Of a stretch of DNA of 64,000 nt, positions 39,208 to 51,344 are shown piece after piece; within the stretch, counting starts at the first letter, position 1, and every line of letters begins with the position of its first letter. A program made the translations under genes and the position numbers. The notes beneath the pieces were generated by a model. That model had not been told where the DNA came from. It searched no databases and saw only the letters and a program-made list of their open reading frames with translations. Origin of the DNA: Acanthornis magna (lineage: Eukaryota; Chordata; Aves; Passeriformes; Acanthizidae); the NCBI GenBank assembly GCA_036785705.1, contig JAWUZG010000032.1, forward strand, positions 12,232,001 to 12,296,000. Direction: 5' to 3'.

Positions 39208-39650
39208 TATGAAGGGTCTTGAGGGGAGGCCATATGAGGAGCAGCTGAGGGCACTTGATCTGTTCAGCCTGGAGGAGACTGAGGGGAGAGCTCACTGCAG
39301 TTACAGCTTCCTCGTGAGGGGAAGAGGAGGGGCAGACACTGATCTCTTCCCTGTGGTGACCAGGGACAGGGACCAGGGACAGGGACCCAAGGGAATGGCC
39401 TGAAGTTGTGTCAGAGGAGGTTTAGGTTGGATATCAAGGAAAGGTTTTTCGCCCAGAGGGTGGTTGGGCACTGGAACAGCTCCCCAGGGAAGTGGTCACA
39501 GCCCCAAGCCTGACAGAATTTAAGAATAGTTTGGACAATACTCTCAGGCACATGGTGTGACTTTTGGGGATGGTGCTGTGCGGGGCCAGGAGTTGGACTC
39601 AATGATCCTTGTGGGTCCCGTCCAACTCAGCATATTCTCTGATTCTGTAA
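39208..39650 (+). mobile_element. CR1 LINE, 3' end fragment
   Basis: CR1 landmarks: GATCTGTTCAGCCTGGAGGA, GAGGTTTAGGTTGGATATCA, GTTGGGCACTGGAACAGCTC, GGAGTTGGACTCAATGATCC, GTGGGTCCCGTCCAACTCAG and a tail end ATTCTCTGATTCTGTA. The CTTGTGGGTCCC/AACTCAG ending marks a different CR1 subfamily from the other copies. It carries an internal 13-bp perfect tandem duplication at 39358-39383 (GACCAGGGACAGG twice). Confidence 0.93.
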
Positions 39651-41902
39651 TATGGCAATATTTGAATTGTGAGTACAATAGTAAAGAGTATACTCTTTAG
39701 AATAAAGAGTGGTGAAAAGTGCTTTTCAATTGGTATTTCTTTTGGCAGAAGAGCCAGCTTTTACAAGAACTTGCTCCTTGGTCGTTAGCTCTTGTTCACA
39801 TGCTGTCAGTTTATGCTGGCCTGGCTGCTGGGAGGCTGCACAGTGAGTCAAGCTGGGGTCTGAGCAGGGTTAGAAAGAACATGGGAAATTGTGAATGCAT
39901 TTGCTGAACTGTTTCAATGTGTGGTTGCACAAAACTGGAGTAGGAACAAGTGAAGAAAGGAACAATAGCTGCTTAAACAAGACCTCTGCTTAAAGAATTA
40001 GTCATTAAGTTGCAGCTTGAGGTGTAACTGAACTGTTCAGTATGAAAACTATCTGGGGGCTGAGAGAGAAGTAGAACAGTAGACAATGTGCAGAGAAATC
40101 CTTATTTATGGGGGAAAGGGGCTAGTTAAGGGGGCAGCAAATGAAGCAAAAGGGTGCTCTAGAGGGTGAGTAAAGAAAATACTAATGAAAGATTAAACTA
40201 TTGCCAGAAAATAGTATACATCAGCGTACACAATATTTATGACACAGGTAAATTATGTATCCTTCTAGAAAATACAATGAAAAAATAGCAACCGAAAGAT
40301 GCCTTGAGGATTCCAGATACAGCTACTGTCGTAGAAATTGGATAGTATTTCGTGTATGGATAATTGGCCTCAATACATTTCACACAGAAGTACGTTTACT
40401 GTTAAGCATGTAACAAATGTCTCTGGCATTCAATTTTATCTATTTCTTCATCTGCCTGAGAATTATTTACAAAGTACAGGCTGGTATTTCATGCAGAGAC
40501 TGAAGATGAGAGGAATTTTCAGTACCGGTCTTGGCATGACCAAGACACAAGATTTCTTTAAAATACTTATTCAAGAAGCCAGGGAATACTTATCAGATTC
40601 ACTGTCCCTTAAAAATAATAATTCTGTGAATAATACTTAAAATCATCCTTGATAAAACAGTCACTTCTTTTGGGTAAACAGTTCTGTGAGACTAACTGCA
40701 TATAATTCACCAGCAGATACATAATTATAACTATACATCCCACGATGACTTCGTGTGTGGTAAATGTCATGCAGGAAATGAACAAAGAAATAGAATTATA
40801 TTAGAAATGAAGTGTAAGTACAGCATCTTAAAATCACTTTCTGAAATCATGTCTCCCCAGTCTGTACATTATAGGAGTTTGACAGTCCGGGTTATAACAT
40901 GGAAAATTATTTCTACGCCTCTGTTTTATGTAAATTACATCCTCTTCTGGGCTCAGTAATTTTGGCACATTTTATCACCCTGAGTAGGTTGGAGTTTGTT
41001 AGTTTTCTCCGCTTAAACTAAGGCTGGAGGTTTTTATGAGTACTCCAGTAGTACATTAGGCTTTTTTTTCCCTGCTCATTTTAAAATGACTTTTCATAAC
41101 AAAGACAGTAGTGAGATAGGTCTCTTGTAACTGTGCAAGGGCTCCTCAGAATATTTTATCAAATAGTTTTTGAAAATCTGGTACATTCTCAAGAACAAAG
41201 AAGCAGCATGAACCAGCATGCTATCTAAGGGCCTAGTGGTTTAGAGTATTTAGAGGCATTAACTATGTTTGGTGCTCTGGTTTTAAACTCATACCACAAG
41301 TTTTGGTTTTGAACAGTGGAGAATGCTTTAAATATATACATCTTAAGGCAATCAGCTCTTCAGACAGGAAACACCTTAAGCTAGGTAGTCAGGTTCCAAA
41401 GGGTAGTCCATTTACAAACTGTGTTCGACTTGTGGGGGTACATTTTTGGAAGTGATTTGTAGGCTAAGGATAATAAGGAAAGTCTTAAAAACCACAAGTT
41501 AGGAGTTAAAGGACTTAGCCCTTTTTGTTATGTTATTAATTTGCAAGTCCTTCTTAACCAGTCTTCCCAGAGAGAAGCTGGTTTGGATCTCTGCTGCAGC
41601 AGAGACATTGCAGGGCTAAAAGCTCTTTATAGAGATGTAATAGAGTCAGGGATGTTCTGTACCAAGAATGGAACACAGTTTACCTACCTTTCCAGTAAAT
41701 CCTAGTAGGGATGAACTCTGACAGCTTTGTAGAAGTGTAAGAACTGTCTGAAAACATGGTGACATCTCCAGTAGTAAATAAAGCAGGCCAAGGGCTGCTC
41801 TCTGTCTCTGGGCTTCCTGGCACAGCATGTCCACGGGACTGAATTCTCTTACATCCCAAAACAAAGAGGCACTATTCACACCACCTTCAGGGCGTGATAT
41901 TT

Positions 41903-41940
41903 CAATAAATAAATAATAATTTATAAATAAATAAAATATT
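41903..41940. repeat. (TAAA)n-like AT-rich run
   Basis: Repeated AATAAATAAATAA words, imperfect, in AT-rich flanks. Confidence 0.8.
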
Positions 41941-43112
41941 TCAATATTTTATTTTGGTTTACCTGCTCATTGTAAACCTAAGATCCCATGTAAGAGAAAT
42001 GCCACTTGGCCTGGGGCAAAACCATATAGAGCACAATAGGAAATTAATGGTGTGAAGAACTACATACCAACACAGAAACAGATCCCCTGGCCCTGACTGT
42101 ATATTGGGACAGACTTAGTCAAAGACCATAGTGGAGCAGATGCCTGGAAACAGTAGAATTACAGACAGCAATGAGGGCATCTGAGGCAGTAGATATATTT
42201 AGGTTTGGGTTGGATAAACCACTTCCTTACTGAGGTTCATAGGATTAGGATTAGGTCCAAGTGTTCAGATATATTTTCCCTTTTAATGGGAAGGATTGAT
42301 TTTGTGAAGTGTTAATGACATTTAAAGTGAGAGATACACTGCTGCATTTTCTTTCTTGGCTCCTACTGTATATCTGCAGAGATATATGGTATATAATTGG
42401 CAAATACCTTCTAAAAGCAAGGTGATAAACAAATATATGTGAATCACCAACCCACAAGCAATCTATCAACAGGATAGTGATGTATTGGATCATTTTTCAA
42501 ATCCTACTGTATTTTACAGACAGAAGATGATCATGACAGCTTAAGGGTAAAAAAAGGTTTTTCCAAGGCTGCGACCAGTTTCAAATGTGTCTTTTCCTTC
42601 AAAGGCTGTCTTTTCAATTTTTATTTTACATCCTTATTATGAAATTACTGCATATTAATGTAAAATATCATAAAATCTGTGAAAAGACATGTCTATAAAA
42701 GGAATCTTGAAATCTATGCTCCAACAAACACTTATGGGATTTAGTGAGAGTGAGACAGAGGTGATAGTTCACTCATATGGTGTTCCTAGAGGATTTCATC
42801 AGACTTTGGAATAGATTATGAATATTCTGCATGGAATACTTAAGGGCAAATCTAAGAAATGTTAAACAACTTATTTTTATAGTAGCCAACATTAGTTGTG
42901 TTTGCAGTTCTACAGATCCTACTGAATTGCATTACAATGTTGTTACAAGGGCAGAGTTCAAAGGCAGACATTTTGGAAAAGGAAAAGCCCTTTGTTGTCA
43001 GGGAGTAAGAAATAAATTTCTAGTGCCTTTTATTAAATATGAAAAAAAAAAAAAGAGAGAGAGATCAGAACACTTAAAGATTTTGTTTGTTTACCTAAAA
43101 TTTTATATGGCT

Positions 43113-43144
43113 AAATCTTTGCTGGTCAAAATCTTTGCTGGTCA
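43113..43144. repeat. 16-bp perfect tandem duplication
   Basis: AAATCTTTGCTGGTCA occurs twice, head to tail, without a difference (43113-43128 and 43129-43144). The absence of differences suggests a recent event. Confidence 0.95.
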
Positions 43145-43837
43145 AAATTAAATCTGAAAGTGGCATGAAGTTCTATAACAGACCAAATGTTGAACTTATG
43201 ATGGTGAAGTGAGTGCTTGTGCCTTATGACAGAATAAAATCCAGACTGATATGTTTGGCTACCAAAGAAAAGTTGTGTCTGAAAGATGGTCATTCAGACT
43301 TCTTTGCAGTGCTCCACAGGTAAATTCTATTGCTTTCACTGAATTACTTCTTTATGAGAAAAGTTCAGATGTCTTCTAGTGCTGAGTACTTTAGTGGCTG
43401 CAATATGTATCTACTAAAAATGATGATCATCAATGAATTTAATATAGCTTTCAAAAAAGAGCCAGTTTTGCTATCTGGATCAATTCCAAATATGATTGAT
43501 GGGTAGAAATAAATATCCCAGTATATTCACCTCCTCATGAGCATGTGTTATGAGTTGTTTATCGAACAAAGTTCTTCTTGTTGCTGCACTTCAGCTATTG
43601 AGAAGGACAACACTACTCAGATTGGCATAGCATCTGTTGGGTTGTGCAAAACCCTACATACTTTTATTTTTGTCATAGAGCTGCCAGCAGAATGTTGATT
43701 TTTTTTGAATATAAAAACCTGACAAGAGTTGTTTCATGAAGTGGTCATGGTTTTTAGTGTTGATTTGTATCCTTCTGCCTGTGTGAACTGAGTGAGTGTG
43801 AACAGGTTATTGAAGACATCTAAATTAAAAAATACTT

Positions 43838-43898
43838 ATCCTATATATATCTATATATCTATCTATATATGTCATCTATGTATCTATCTATATATATC
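43838..43898. repeat. TATC/TA microsatellite
   Basis: Imperfect mixture of TATATATC and ATCT units for about 60 bp. It explains the isoleucine/tyrosine/aspartate-rich end of a minus-strand frame. Confidence 0.9.
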
Positions 43899-44082
43899 AC
43901 AAAAAACATAAACGCTGTAGTCAGGTCTGCTAGGATAAAACACTGTGTTCTGTTTTGCCTAAGATGGAAGCTGGCACCTTTTTGGTACCTTCCAGAAACA
44001 CTGCATTCCGAGTCATCCAAGGAGTGAAGCCACCTCCACAAGCAGGGGGCAAATTCGTGGGAGATATTTCAGCAGCACATAC

Positions 44083-44108
44083 CTGTTTGGTATGTTTGGT
44101 ATGTTTGG
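44083..44108. repeat. Short TATGTTTGG tandem repeat
   Basis: CTGTTTGG followed by two exact TATGTTTGG units. Confidence 0.85.
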
Positions 44109-45625
44109 CCTGCTCACCAGCTGTCCAGCACAACTAAGAGAGTGCAAGGAAGGTGATGCATTTTAACTTATAAATTGGACTGAGCAGCTACTGCACACTC
44201 TGAAATTTGACTTCACCAGAAACCTTCTATAACTAATCAGGTACTTCGAATGTCTTGAGTGTGGATAGAGCTAATTTCTAGAATATTTGATTTCTTTCTG
44301 CTTACTATACTTTGAATGCAATTGGTAGTATCTAGTGAATAAAATGAGATTATTTCAGCAATATTTTATTTTAAATTTATCTCTAAAATAAAAAATTCAA
44401 TCTGGTATGCTAGGTTTGGGTACTTTCCAATTCATAGTTTGGAAAGATACAGTAAGATTTGTGAATAGCAATTTCCAGCTGTGACAGATTACTAATTTAT
44501 AAAATATTATCTTTATATTTTCCAGGTACAACTATTATTAACATTACAGAATTACAGATTTTTTTAAAAATTATTATTTTAAGATCAATACTGTCAAAGA
44601 ATGCAGAGCATTTAGTTGCTTTCCAAAGCACTAAAGAATTCGAAAAACTGTCACTGGAAGGCACAATGCAAGCTTTGCTGCGCGCACATCTTTATTTCTT
44701 CATGAATGAAAACAATTCTCACATTCACTTTTAAGAGAAAGTTATTAGTAACAGTTTCTCATGTACATTATTCAAAATAGTGTTATTCCTTACAGGTAAG
44801 CAATTATTTGGAAACATATATAACATGCATTTCTTTTGGTACAAGGATTGGTGACATTCCAGTATTCCAGAATGGAAGATGATTCCTTTCTCAGATGTTA
44901 TAAATGGAGCTTTGCAGCCAGATTCCTCTCCAAAAACTCTTGAAGGAACATGAAATGTCTCAGTCACCCTGAGTCACTTTGTCAGGCCCTTTCTCTCCAT
45001 GCTAAGGATCATCATGTGGCACAGGGGTGCTCCAAGGGTTAATCTGCAAGTCTGATTTGCTCCACCTATATTCGATTTCATTCTCGGTGTGGTTTTATCC
45101 TGTTGAATCTCCTCACTCTCTTGGTATCACTGGAATGATTCCCAAATCACACCAGATTACGCCAGCAAATGAAAACAAATGTTCAGTCAGCATATGCTCA
45201 CAGTGAACATGTTGTGAACCTAGGATTGATCCAGTATAACCCTCTTTTCATTTACAAGAATGACCTGGTCATTAACGTGTCTTTTTCGTACATTTACATA
45301 TGTGAGATGTCTAACAGCCAGCACTGTAGTTTATTTTTCTATCAATTTCTTAATCCTGCCTCTTTTCCATTATTATTCCTGCACCACTTGCAAACTGCTA
45401 ACCTGTAAGTATTGTTATCATTTCATTAATCTTCCTTGTACAATATTAATACATTTTGAATAATTGAGATTTATGTAATATTCTACGATTCAGTATAAAT
45501 TCACATCAGAAATCTCTTCAGGTTACTGGATGGTCCAACACTTTCAGGTATTTCGGGTTAGTGCTTTAATGTTGACCTCCAGAAGATGTTCTTCACTGTT
45601 CTTGACAGAAAATAATCTATCATTC

Positions 45626-46069
45626 TCAGATGGAGAAGAATTTAATGCAGGGGTTCAGGTCACCACTGAAAATCTGAACAACAGGCATAGAAAGTAGGCA
45701 TAAGGATTGAATCTGTCTGTGGAGCTGACTGTAGCAGGTTCTGCTTTGGCTGCAGCAGGTTGGCCTCCAGCAGGCTCTTAGACTGAATGGGTGCAGACTG
45801 TCCAGGAGCCTGAGTGGTGGTTTCTTCCACAAATGTTCCATACAAGGGAGTCCCACCAGACATTCTTTCTCTTCTGCGCGTCTCTTAGAGCCAGATGTCT
45901 GCTGTTCTCTAGGAGTCTCAGTCTGTTTTCTGTAATCGGTTTCATTTTTCTGTCCCTGGAATGTCTGAACAGCAGTTCCACAGAGAAAAAGCAAGAGGAA
46001 GTAGCAATAAAAATACATTTCAAAGTTATGACTTAATAGACCTAATAAGGACCTGACGGGATGATTCAT
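45626..46069 (-). other. Unassigned 147-codon open frame
   Basis: One of the longest ATG-started frames not caused by a simple repeat or a recognised transposon. An internal methionine (about residue 18) begins MYFYCYFLLLFLCGTAVQ, a signal-peptide-like hydrophobic run. After it come a possible N-glycosylation site (NETD), a basic pair-rich site (SKRR) and a cysteine-rich C-terminal third. Overlapping frames of 67 and 81 codons on the same strand, and 81 codons on the other, show this is simply a stop-poor patch. I recognise no family. Most likely chance; possibly a decayed or lineage-specific exon. Confidence 0.1.
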
Positions 46070-46544
46070 CTAACAGGAACATTAATATAAACCATATAAT
46101 TTGTTCAGGGCATGTAGACAGAGGAAAGGATGTAGGTGTTACCTTACATGTTAATGTACATGCAGGCATCACTTGCTCTGAGGTTAAGAATCAAGAAGGT
46201 CAAAAGTTGTCTCATAATTTCTGAGTACAATTTAAAGGACAAAAAATGTTGGTATTCTCATGGGAGTCAATAGTTGGACAACTCTAAAGGAAATCACATG
46301 ATGAGCCTTTTGTAAGCAGAATTATCCAAACCCCAGTACGCAGTGCCATCAGCATATTTTGATTTCAAAAATCTCCACCTTGGGGAAGGAATACATTTGC
46401 CCTCAGGCAGTCAGCTAATTTTTAAAAAGTTTTAGTGGAAATTTTCTATGTAGAAGTTGGAGGAAGCAAAGAGAGATGACATTTTCCAAATATGATCCTC
46501 CTAATTTGGTAGAGCCTAAAGGAAAAAGTAACAGTTAAAAAGCA

Positions 46545-47930
46545 ACTCGGGCACTTCTTGAGCAATCATGAAGCAGCAGAATTCATGACAAACAGGAAGA
46601 GCTGCAATGTGCTTCAGCAGAGCAGATTATAGGAATTCAGAGAACTAGTAAGTGAGATCCTGTGGGAGACAATTCTGAGAGAGAGTTAAGTGCAGTAGGC
46701 AGATCTTTAAAGGAACTATGTTAAATGCAAGTTTATGCAAAACTATGCAAAAGAAAACCATGCAAAATTGCAAGTTATGACAGTGCGGAGGAAGGGAAGG
46801 AGCTGTAGATCGCTCACCAAGGAAAAGAATTTAAAGAAAGATGAATGGATGAACATGTGAGAGAAACCAAAGAGAGAAAGTCAAAAACAGAGAGTGAAAC
46901 CATGTGGTGCATAGGTGATGTTTCCTTCTCAGCATGTTGGTGCACCAACAGGTAGAGGATGCTAAAGAAAGACTTAGCCCACTTCTCTGCAGAGTGAAGG
47001 ACATTTGCAAACAATGCCTGGAAAGCTGATAGGTTTAGCTCCTTCTTTGTTTCACTGAAAAGGTCAGTTGTGAGCACATGGTATAATGACAAAAATGGCA
47101 AGAACTTAAAAGGGGAAAGAAAACACTTGAAATTATGCAAGCAAATGAGCTATTTTGTGATCAACCAGCCCAACATGATATTCTGAAAATCTACAAGAGA
47201 GCAGAAAAGGTGCCTACCTTTAAAAAGAAATAGAGAGGTTAAAATTATAAGACATAATTTCAATTCCTGTAGAAACAGTGGAAAAAATTAGACGTTTAGA
47301 AAATAGTATATAAAGAGAAAGGAGTAGTCAATAAAATCCATGTTAAACCATTCCATGATAGGATAATGCTTCACGTAGCTCCACAAAAACACTTGATAGT
47401 ACATCTTGATTTTAGTGAGTCTCTGGACACAGTCTCCTAGAACACTCTTGTAAGTAAGCTAGGAACATATGGTCTGGATGAAAAGGCTGCAAAGGAAAGA
47501 AATCAAACTACAGCAATATATTGAGTGGGGTTTTTTCAGGAATAATCTGTGCTTGTACCAGAATTAGTTGATATTTTCTTCAATGACTTGGCTGATGGAA
47601 TAGTGTGGGTGCCTTTTTTAATTGCAAATTCTTCCCAGTTAGGAGGAAATGCAGGTAGAAGATTAAAACTCAAAACACTCATGAGAATTTAGAGAAGAGA
47701 CATTAGGCAAACCAGGATGCAATTCAATAAGAAAAAGTCTGTGGATCTATACTTGGACAACAATAGCCATCTATCCAAGTACTGGCACAAGAGTGCTCAT
47801 GTGGTTGCTGTGTGTTTTTTCAGAAAGGAGTGAGGAGCTCATAGAAAATTATGAGATGAATGTGAGTTGGTAAAACCATGCATCTGTGAAAAGCCACCTG
47901 CCATTTGCATTGTGGTGACAATCCCGGAGG
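46545..47930 (+). mobile_element. Ancient CR1-type LINE fragment (endonuclease/RT region)
   Basis: A long, very diverged CR1 copy of an old amniote lineage. Landmarks in order: AGCAATCATGAAG, TCAGAGAACTAGTAAGTGAG, TGGGAGACAATTCTGAGAGA, AATTTCAATTCCTGTAGAAA, CATCTTGATTTTAGTGAGTC, ACAGTCTCCTAGAACACTCT, ACATATGGTCTGGATGAAAA, CTTCAATGACTTGGCTGATG and CAGGATGCAATTCAATAAGA. These correspond to the endonuclease-RT linker and core reverse transcriptase motifs. Many stops and indels break it, so it is a dead fossil. The antisense 108-codon frame at 46814-47140 is spurious. Confidence 0.75.
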
Positions 47931-50900
47931 GAAAGAAATCAGTTTCTAGCTTCCTGGGCTCCCTGCCTGCCCTGGTCTGACCTCACCTCTCTTGCAGTTT
48001 GGTGTGGGGAATTGGTGAGACCCTGTGATGCCTCAGACTGCAGATAACCTCATGAGCAACCTGTGCACTATCTCCTTTTGCTTCTGATCTACTAAAGTCC
48101 TGAACTTTTTTAATTTAGAACTGTCAGTTCATTGGAAAACATGCTATTTCTATATTTATGCAGTAGCTTAGTCCTGCCTAGAGTGGTAGCATCCTGTAAT
48201 AGTCCAACTGAGGAGCAACGCCACCAGCGTGTTTACAAAGAAGGCTTTAGAACTGGATTCAGATTTGCTGAAAAGCACCTGGCCTTTTTTTAAAAGTGTA
48301 TAATTTCACTTTTAGACGTAAAACTCTCTGTAAGGAGTTTACTCCTTGTTTTTCTGTTTAAGACTTGTCCTTAAGCAGTAGTTTACCATCATCTTCCATA
48401 GCTATGTTCATTATCCAGACCTGCCCATTAAGTAGTTTCTGGAAGCAGATTTTGGTTCAGAGGCTATTCCCAGGCATTTCAATCCCCAAAACGCCACCAT
48501 GGCTGAATGCTACTTTCAGGGAGAGGGTGGGACAATTAAAAATAGTGTCACAGTGCAATACAGGAACAGATAGCTGAGCTGTCACTAGGGCAGACTGCTC
48601 CAAACTCCAGCAAAACCTTTCACCAGGTAGATACACTTTAAAAATATGAGAGATTTTGAAGGATGCTCCCACAGCCATTCCCCATCTATATCATAGTAAC
48701 AGAAGTGAGATAAGCTCTCAGAGTATTGCTGATATCTGGAGGGTTGCTCCACCACACCAGATTGGAGATATTCTGGTTTTGAGCTATAACATACAGCAAA
48801 AGTTTTCAGGAAAGTTTTAAAGGTATTTATGACTAATATTGGAATTATTCTGGATTTCCTTTCTATCTCTCAAAAAGATGGTTTAGCTGCAGCGCGGTTA
48901 ACAAGTCCATCTCTAAAGGGGAAATATGAAAGTGCTATAATGGGAGAAAGCACTTCTGCTATGTGACCAAGTCACTGTATAATGCATTACCTTACCCACC
49001 CCCAACTTTAAACGTCAGAGATAAGGCCTACTACAGAAATGGATTTAGCTTCTAGGTTCTGACAAAATAGGGCCTCAAAAATTGATTTAACACTAATAAA
49101 TCACATTAAATAATAAAAAATCACATCCTTCATTTCAAGTCCTCAAGACAATGTGATGTCTTTGGGAAAAAGCATATATTTGATAAGAAAATGAGGAATG
49201 CATTTTCTAGCAGACTACTCCTCTAAATTTGTCTTATTATTATAATTTTAAATCTGGAAGCATTTGGAAGCTGCTTAAGAGGTTGGGATGTTAAATTAAT
49301 CAGAGATGACAGATTGGTGGGCAGATGAGAACAAGTGCTATCATGAATTGGTGTCATGTGACCCTGAAATTTAAGGTACTGTCATATTGTGCAGTTAGTA
49401 TATCTAAAAGACATTTATAAACCAGAATTTCCAAAGGAAGCAGATGTTTTAATACCTTTTTCTTCTTGATTTTGATGTTTTCTTTTAGAAGGAGAATCAG
49501 AAGCATTCAGTAACTGTATGAAAGACTTTGAGGAAATCTATACATTTTTCCCAACTGTGAAAATCTATTTATTGCTTCAGCAGGTGTTCGAAAGCTGCAC
49601 ATCCACCAAAACCTTTCTGACCTCCAAAAGTCTGCAACCTGCCAGGCTGGTCCTCTGAGATGGAGTCTGTATAATGAACCTGCCACCTAGGGACAACATA
49701 ACCATTTGTGCAACAGGCTTGAATTTTCCACTTTTTTTTCCCCCCCAGTGTATTTCTGTGCATTTTTCCAACTAGAAGGACAGTTAATAAATGGATACAG
49801 TGTATGGGACTGAACTAACTTGGAAGGAAAAAACTACACTGAGATATTTTTACCTTTTGAGACAGTTTGCCAATAGCCAAACCCAATAAGAAGTAATAAT
49901 TTATATAAAGATGAATAAAAACTTGAGTTACACATTTTATTAAATAGAAAAACATAATTGTTTTGTTTTCTGGTTTAGGAGGACAGATGGAGTGTAAAAC
50001 AGGGCAGGTGAAGTAGGCTTGAACACAAATTTGTAACAATAACTTTAAAGTCAGATTCCTACCTGTAAGTATGAGCCATGTGATATAAATAAATGATAGC
50101 TGTGTGGCACAATTGAACTAGATATTGCACATAAAATAGCAATCAAATGTCTGGAGAGCAGCTGCTTGCCTATCTATAAGACATCTGGCTCTTTTCCTCA
50201 GCTCAGGAAGAACTTGCTGCTACAGCCAACTGTTGTGTTTCAGAGACCTGTTTTATTTTCCAGCATAAAATAGAAGTGCAATGTGACACAAAGCATTTTC
50301 CCCTTTTAAATTGCTTAGAATTTTTAGGTTCCTTTTCTGCGGAATTATACTGCAGAAATCTCTGCGTCTTTTGCCACCCTTTCCTGCTGCCCTTCCTATT
50401 TACCCCAGTCTACGAGTCAGGCATGATCATCACATTTGGCATAGGTTCCCTGACTTCAAAAGACCCACTACTTTGTCTTAATGGTGCTTTTATTATTTAA
50501 CACAGGCCAGGGCAAGATCACTTTAAATGTTGCTTTATGAGCCAAACACAGCTGTCTGAATGCTGTGGAGTCAGGAGGCTGCAGCTACTCTTGCATGCAC
50601 GGTGCTGCCTGGCAGTGTTCTCTCCTGGTGCCCCTTACAGCCTCAAGCTATAGGGCAGTTTGCTTTATGGCTTTGCTGATTTCTCTCCCTCCTGAGGAAT
50701 TGTGAAGTGTCTAGAAAGGCAAGACAGGGGTATTTTTTCTCTGAGAGACACACAGTACAACAAAGCTATAGTTCACAAGTTTTTTGGTTTTTTTTCCAAG
50801 AAATAGAGAAAATTTGATTTACTTTTTAATATGAGGTAAATGGAATTAATTTCTGTCTTTCGGAAAACCACTCAGCTAGCTGGAAAGTCAAAAAGCCTTC

Positions 50901-51125
50901 TACTTCTATTTTCTACTTTCCTTTTCCTGTTTTCAAATGTTTCCTGAAGCAGTCGCAGACAAAATGAAGCTGAACCTCAAGATCACCCATTGCAGCTTGT
51001 TTGTTCCAGGGTGGTTGGTGTATATAGGTTAAATTTTCTTGTGAATTTTTAGGGGCTATCTGAGGTGTAATCTGGCATTTTATTTATCCATGTAAAAATC
51101 AAACCAGGTTTTTATTTATTGGGGG
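47931..51125. other. Non-coding unique stretch
   Basis: No gene supported; frames are 64-74 codons and overlap others. I see no repeat of note. Confidence 0.6.
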
Positions 51126-51142
51126 TCTTTCTCTCTCTCTCC

Positions 51143-51185
<43 letters not shown>

Positions 51186-51344
51186 TTTTTCTTTCTTCCT
51201 TTCTTCCTTTCTTCCTTTCTTCCTTTCTTCCTTTCTTCCTTTCTTCCTTTCTTCCTTTCTTTCTTTCTTTCTTTCTTTCTTTTTCTCTCTCTCTCTGTCT
51301 GTCTTTCTCTCTTTCTCTCTTTCTCCCTTTCTTTCTTCTTTCTT
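51126..51344. repeat. 219-bp polypyrimidine tract, (TTTC)n/(TTTCTTCC)n
   Basis: Only C and T on the plus strand except two G residues (51297 and 51301). It starts with CT repeats and CTTT repeats, then a block of about nine 8-bp TTTCTTCC units (roughly 51191-51262), then CTTT, CT and CTTT again. Open frames across it (FLSFFL on plus, KERKKER on minus) are artefacts. The near mirror symmetry is the type that can form triplex (H-DNA). Confidence 0.96.

Larger units (their letters stand above)
39651..46544. other. Non-coding stretch
   Basis: No gene supported. It contains a TAAA-rich run (41903-41940), a 16-bp tandem duplication (43113-43144), a TATC/TA microsatellite (43838-43898) and the 147-codon minus-strand frame at 45626-46069, all listed separately. 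Other frames (up to 106 codons) have no recognised domain. Confidence 0.55.

Noticed and set aside
41960..42245. Possible old LINE fragment (TTTAGGTTTGGGTTGGATAAACC)
   Set aside because: Only one short CR1-like phrase; the rest does not follow the element.
46814..47140. 108-codon minus-strand frame
   Set aside because: Antisense to an ancient CR1 fragment.
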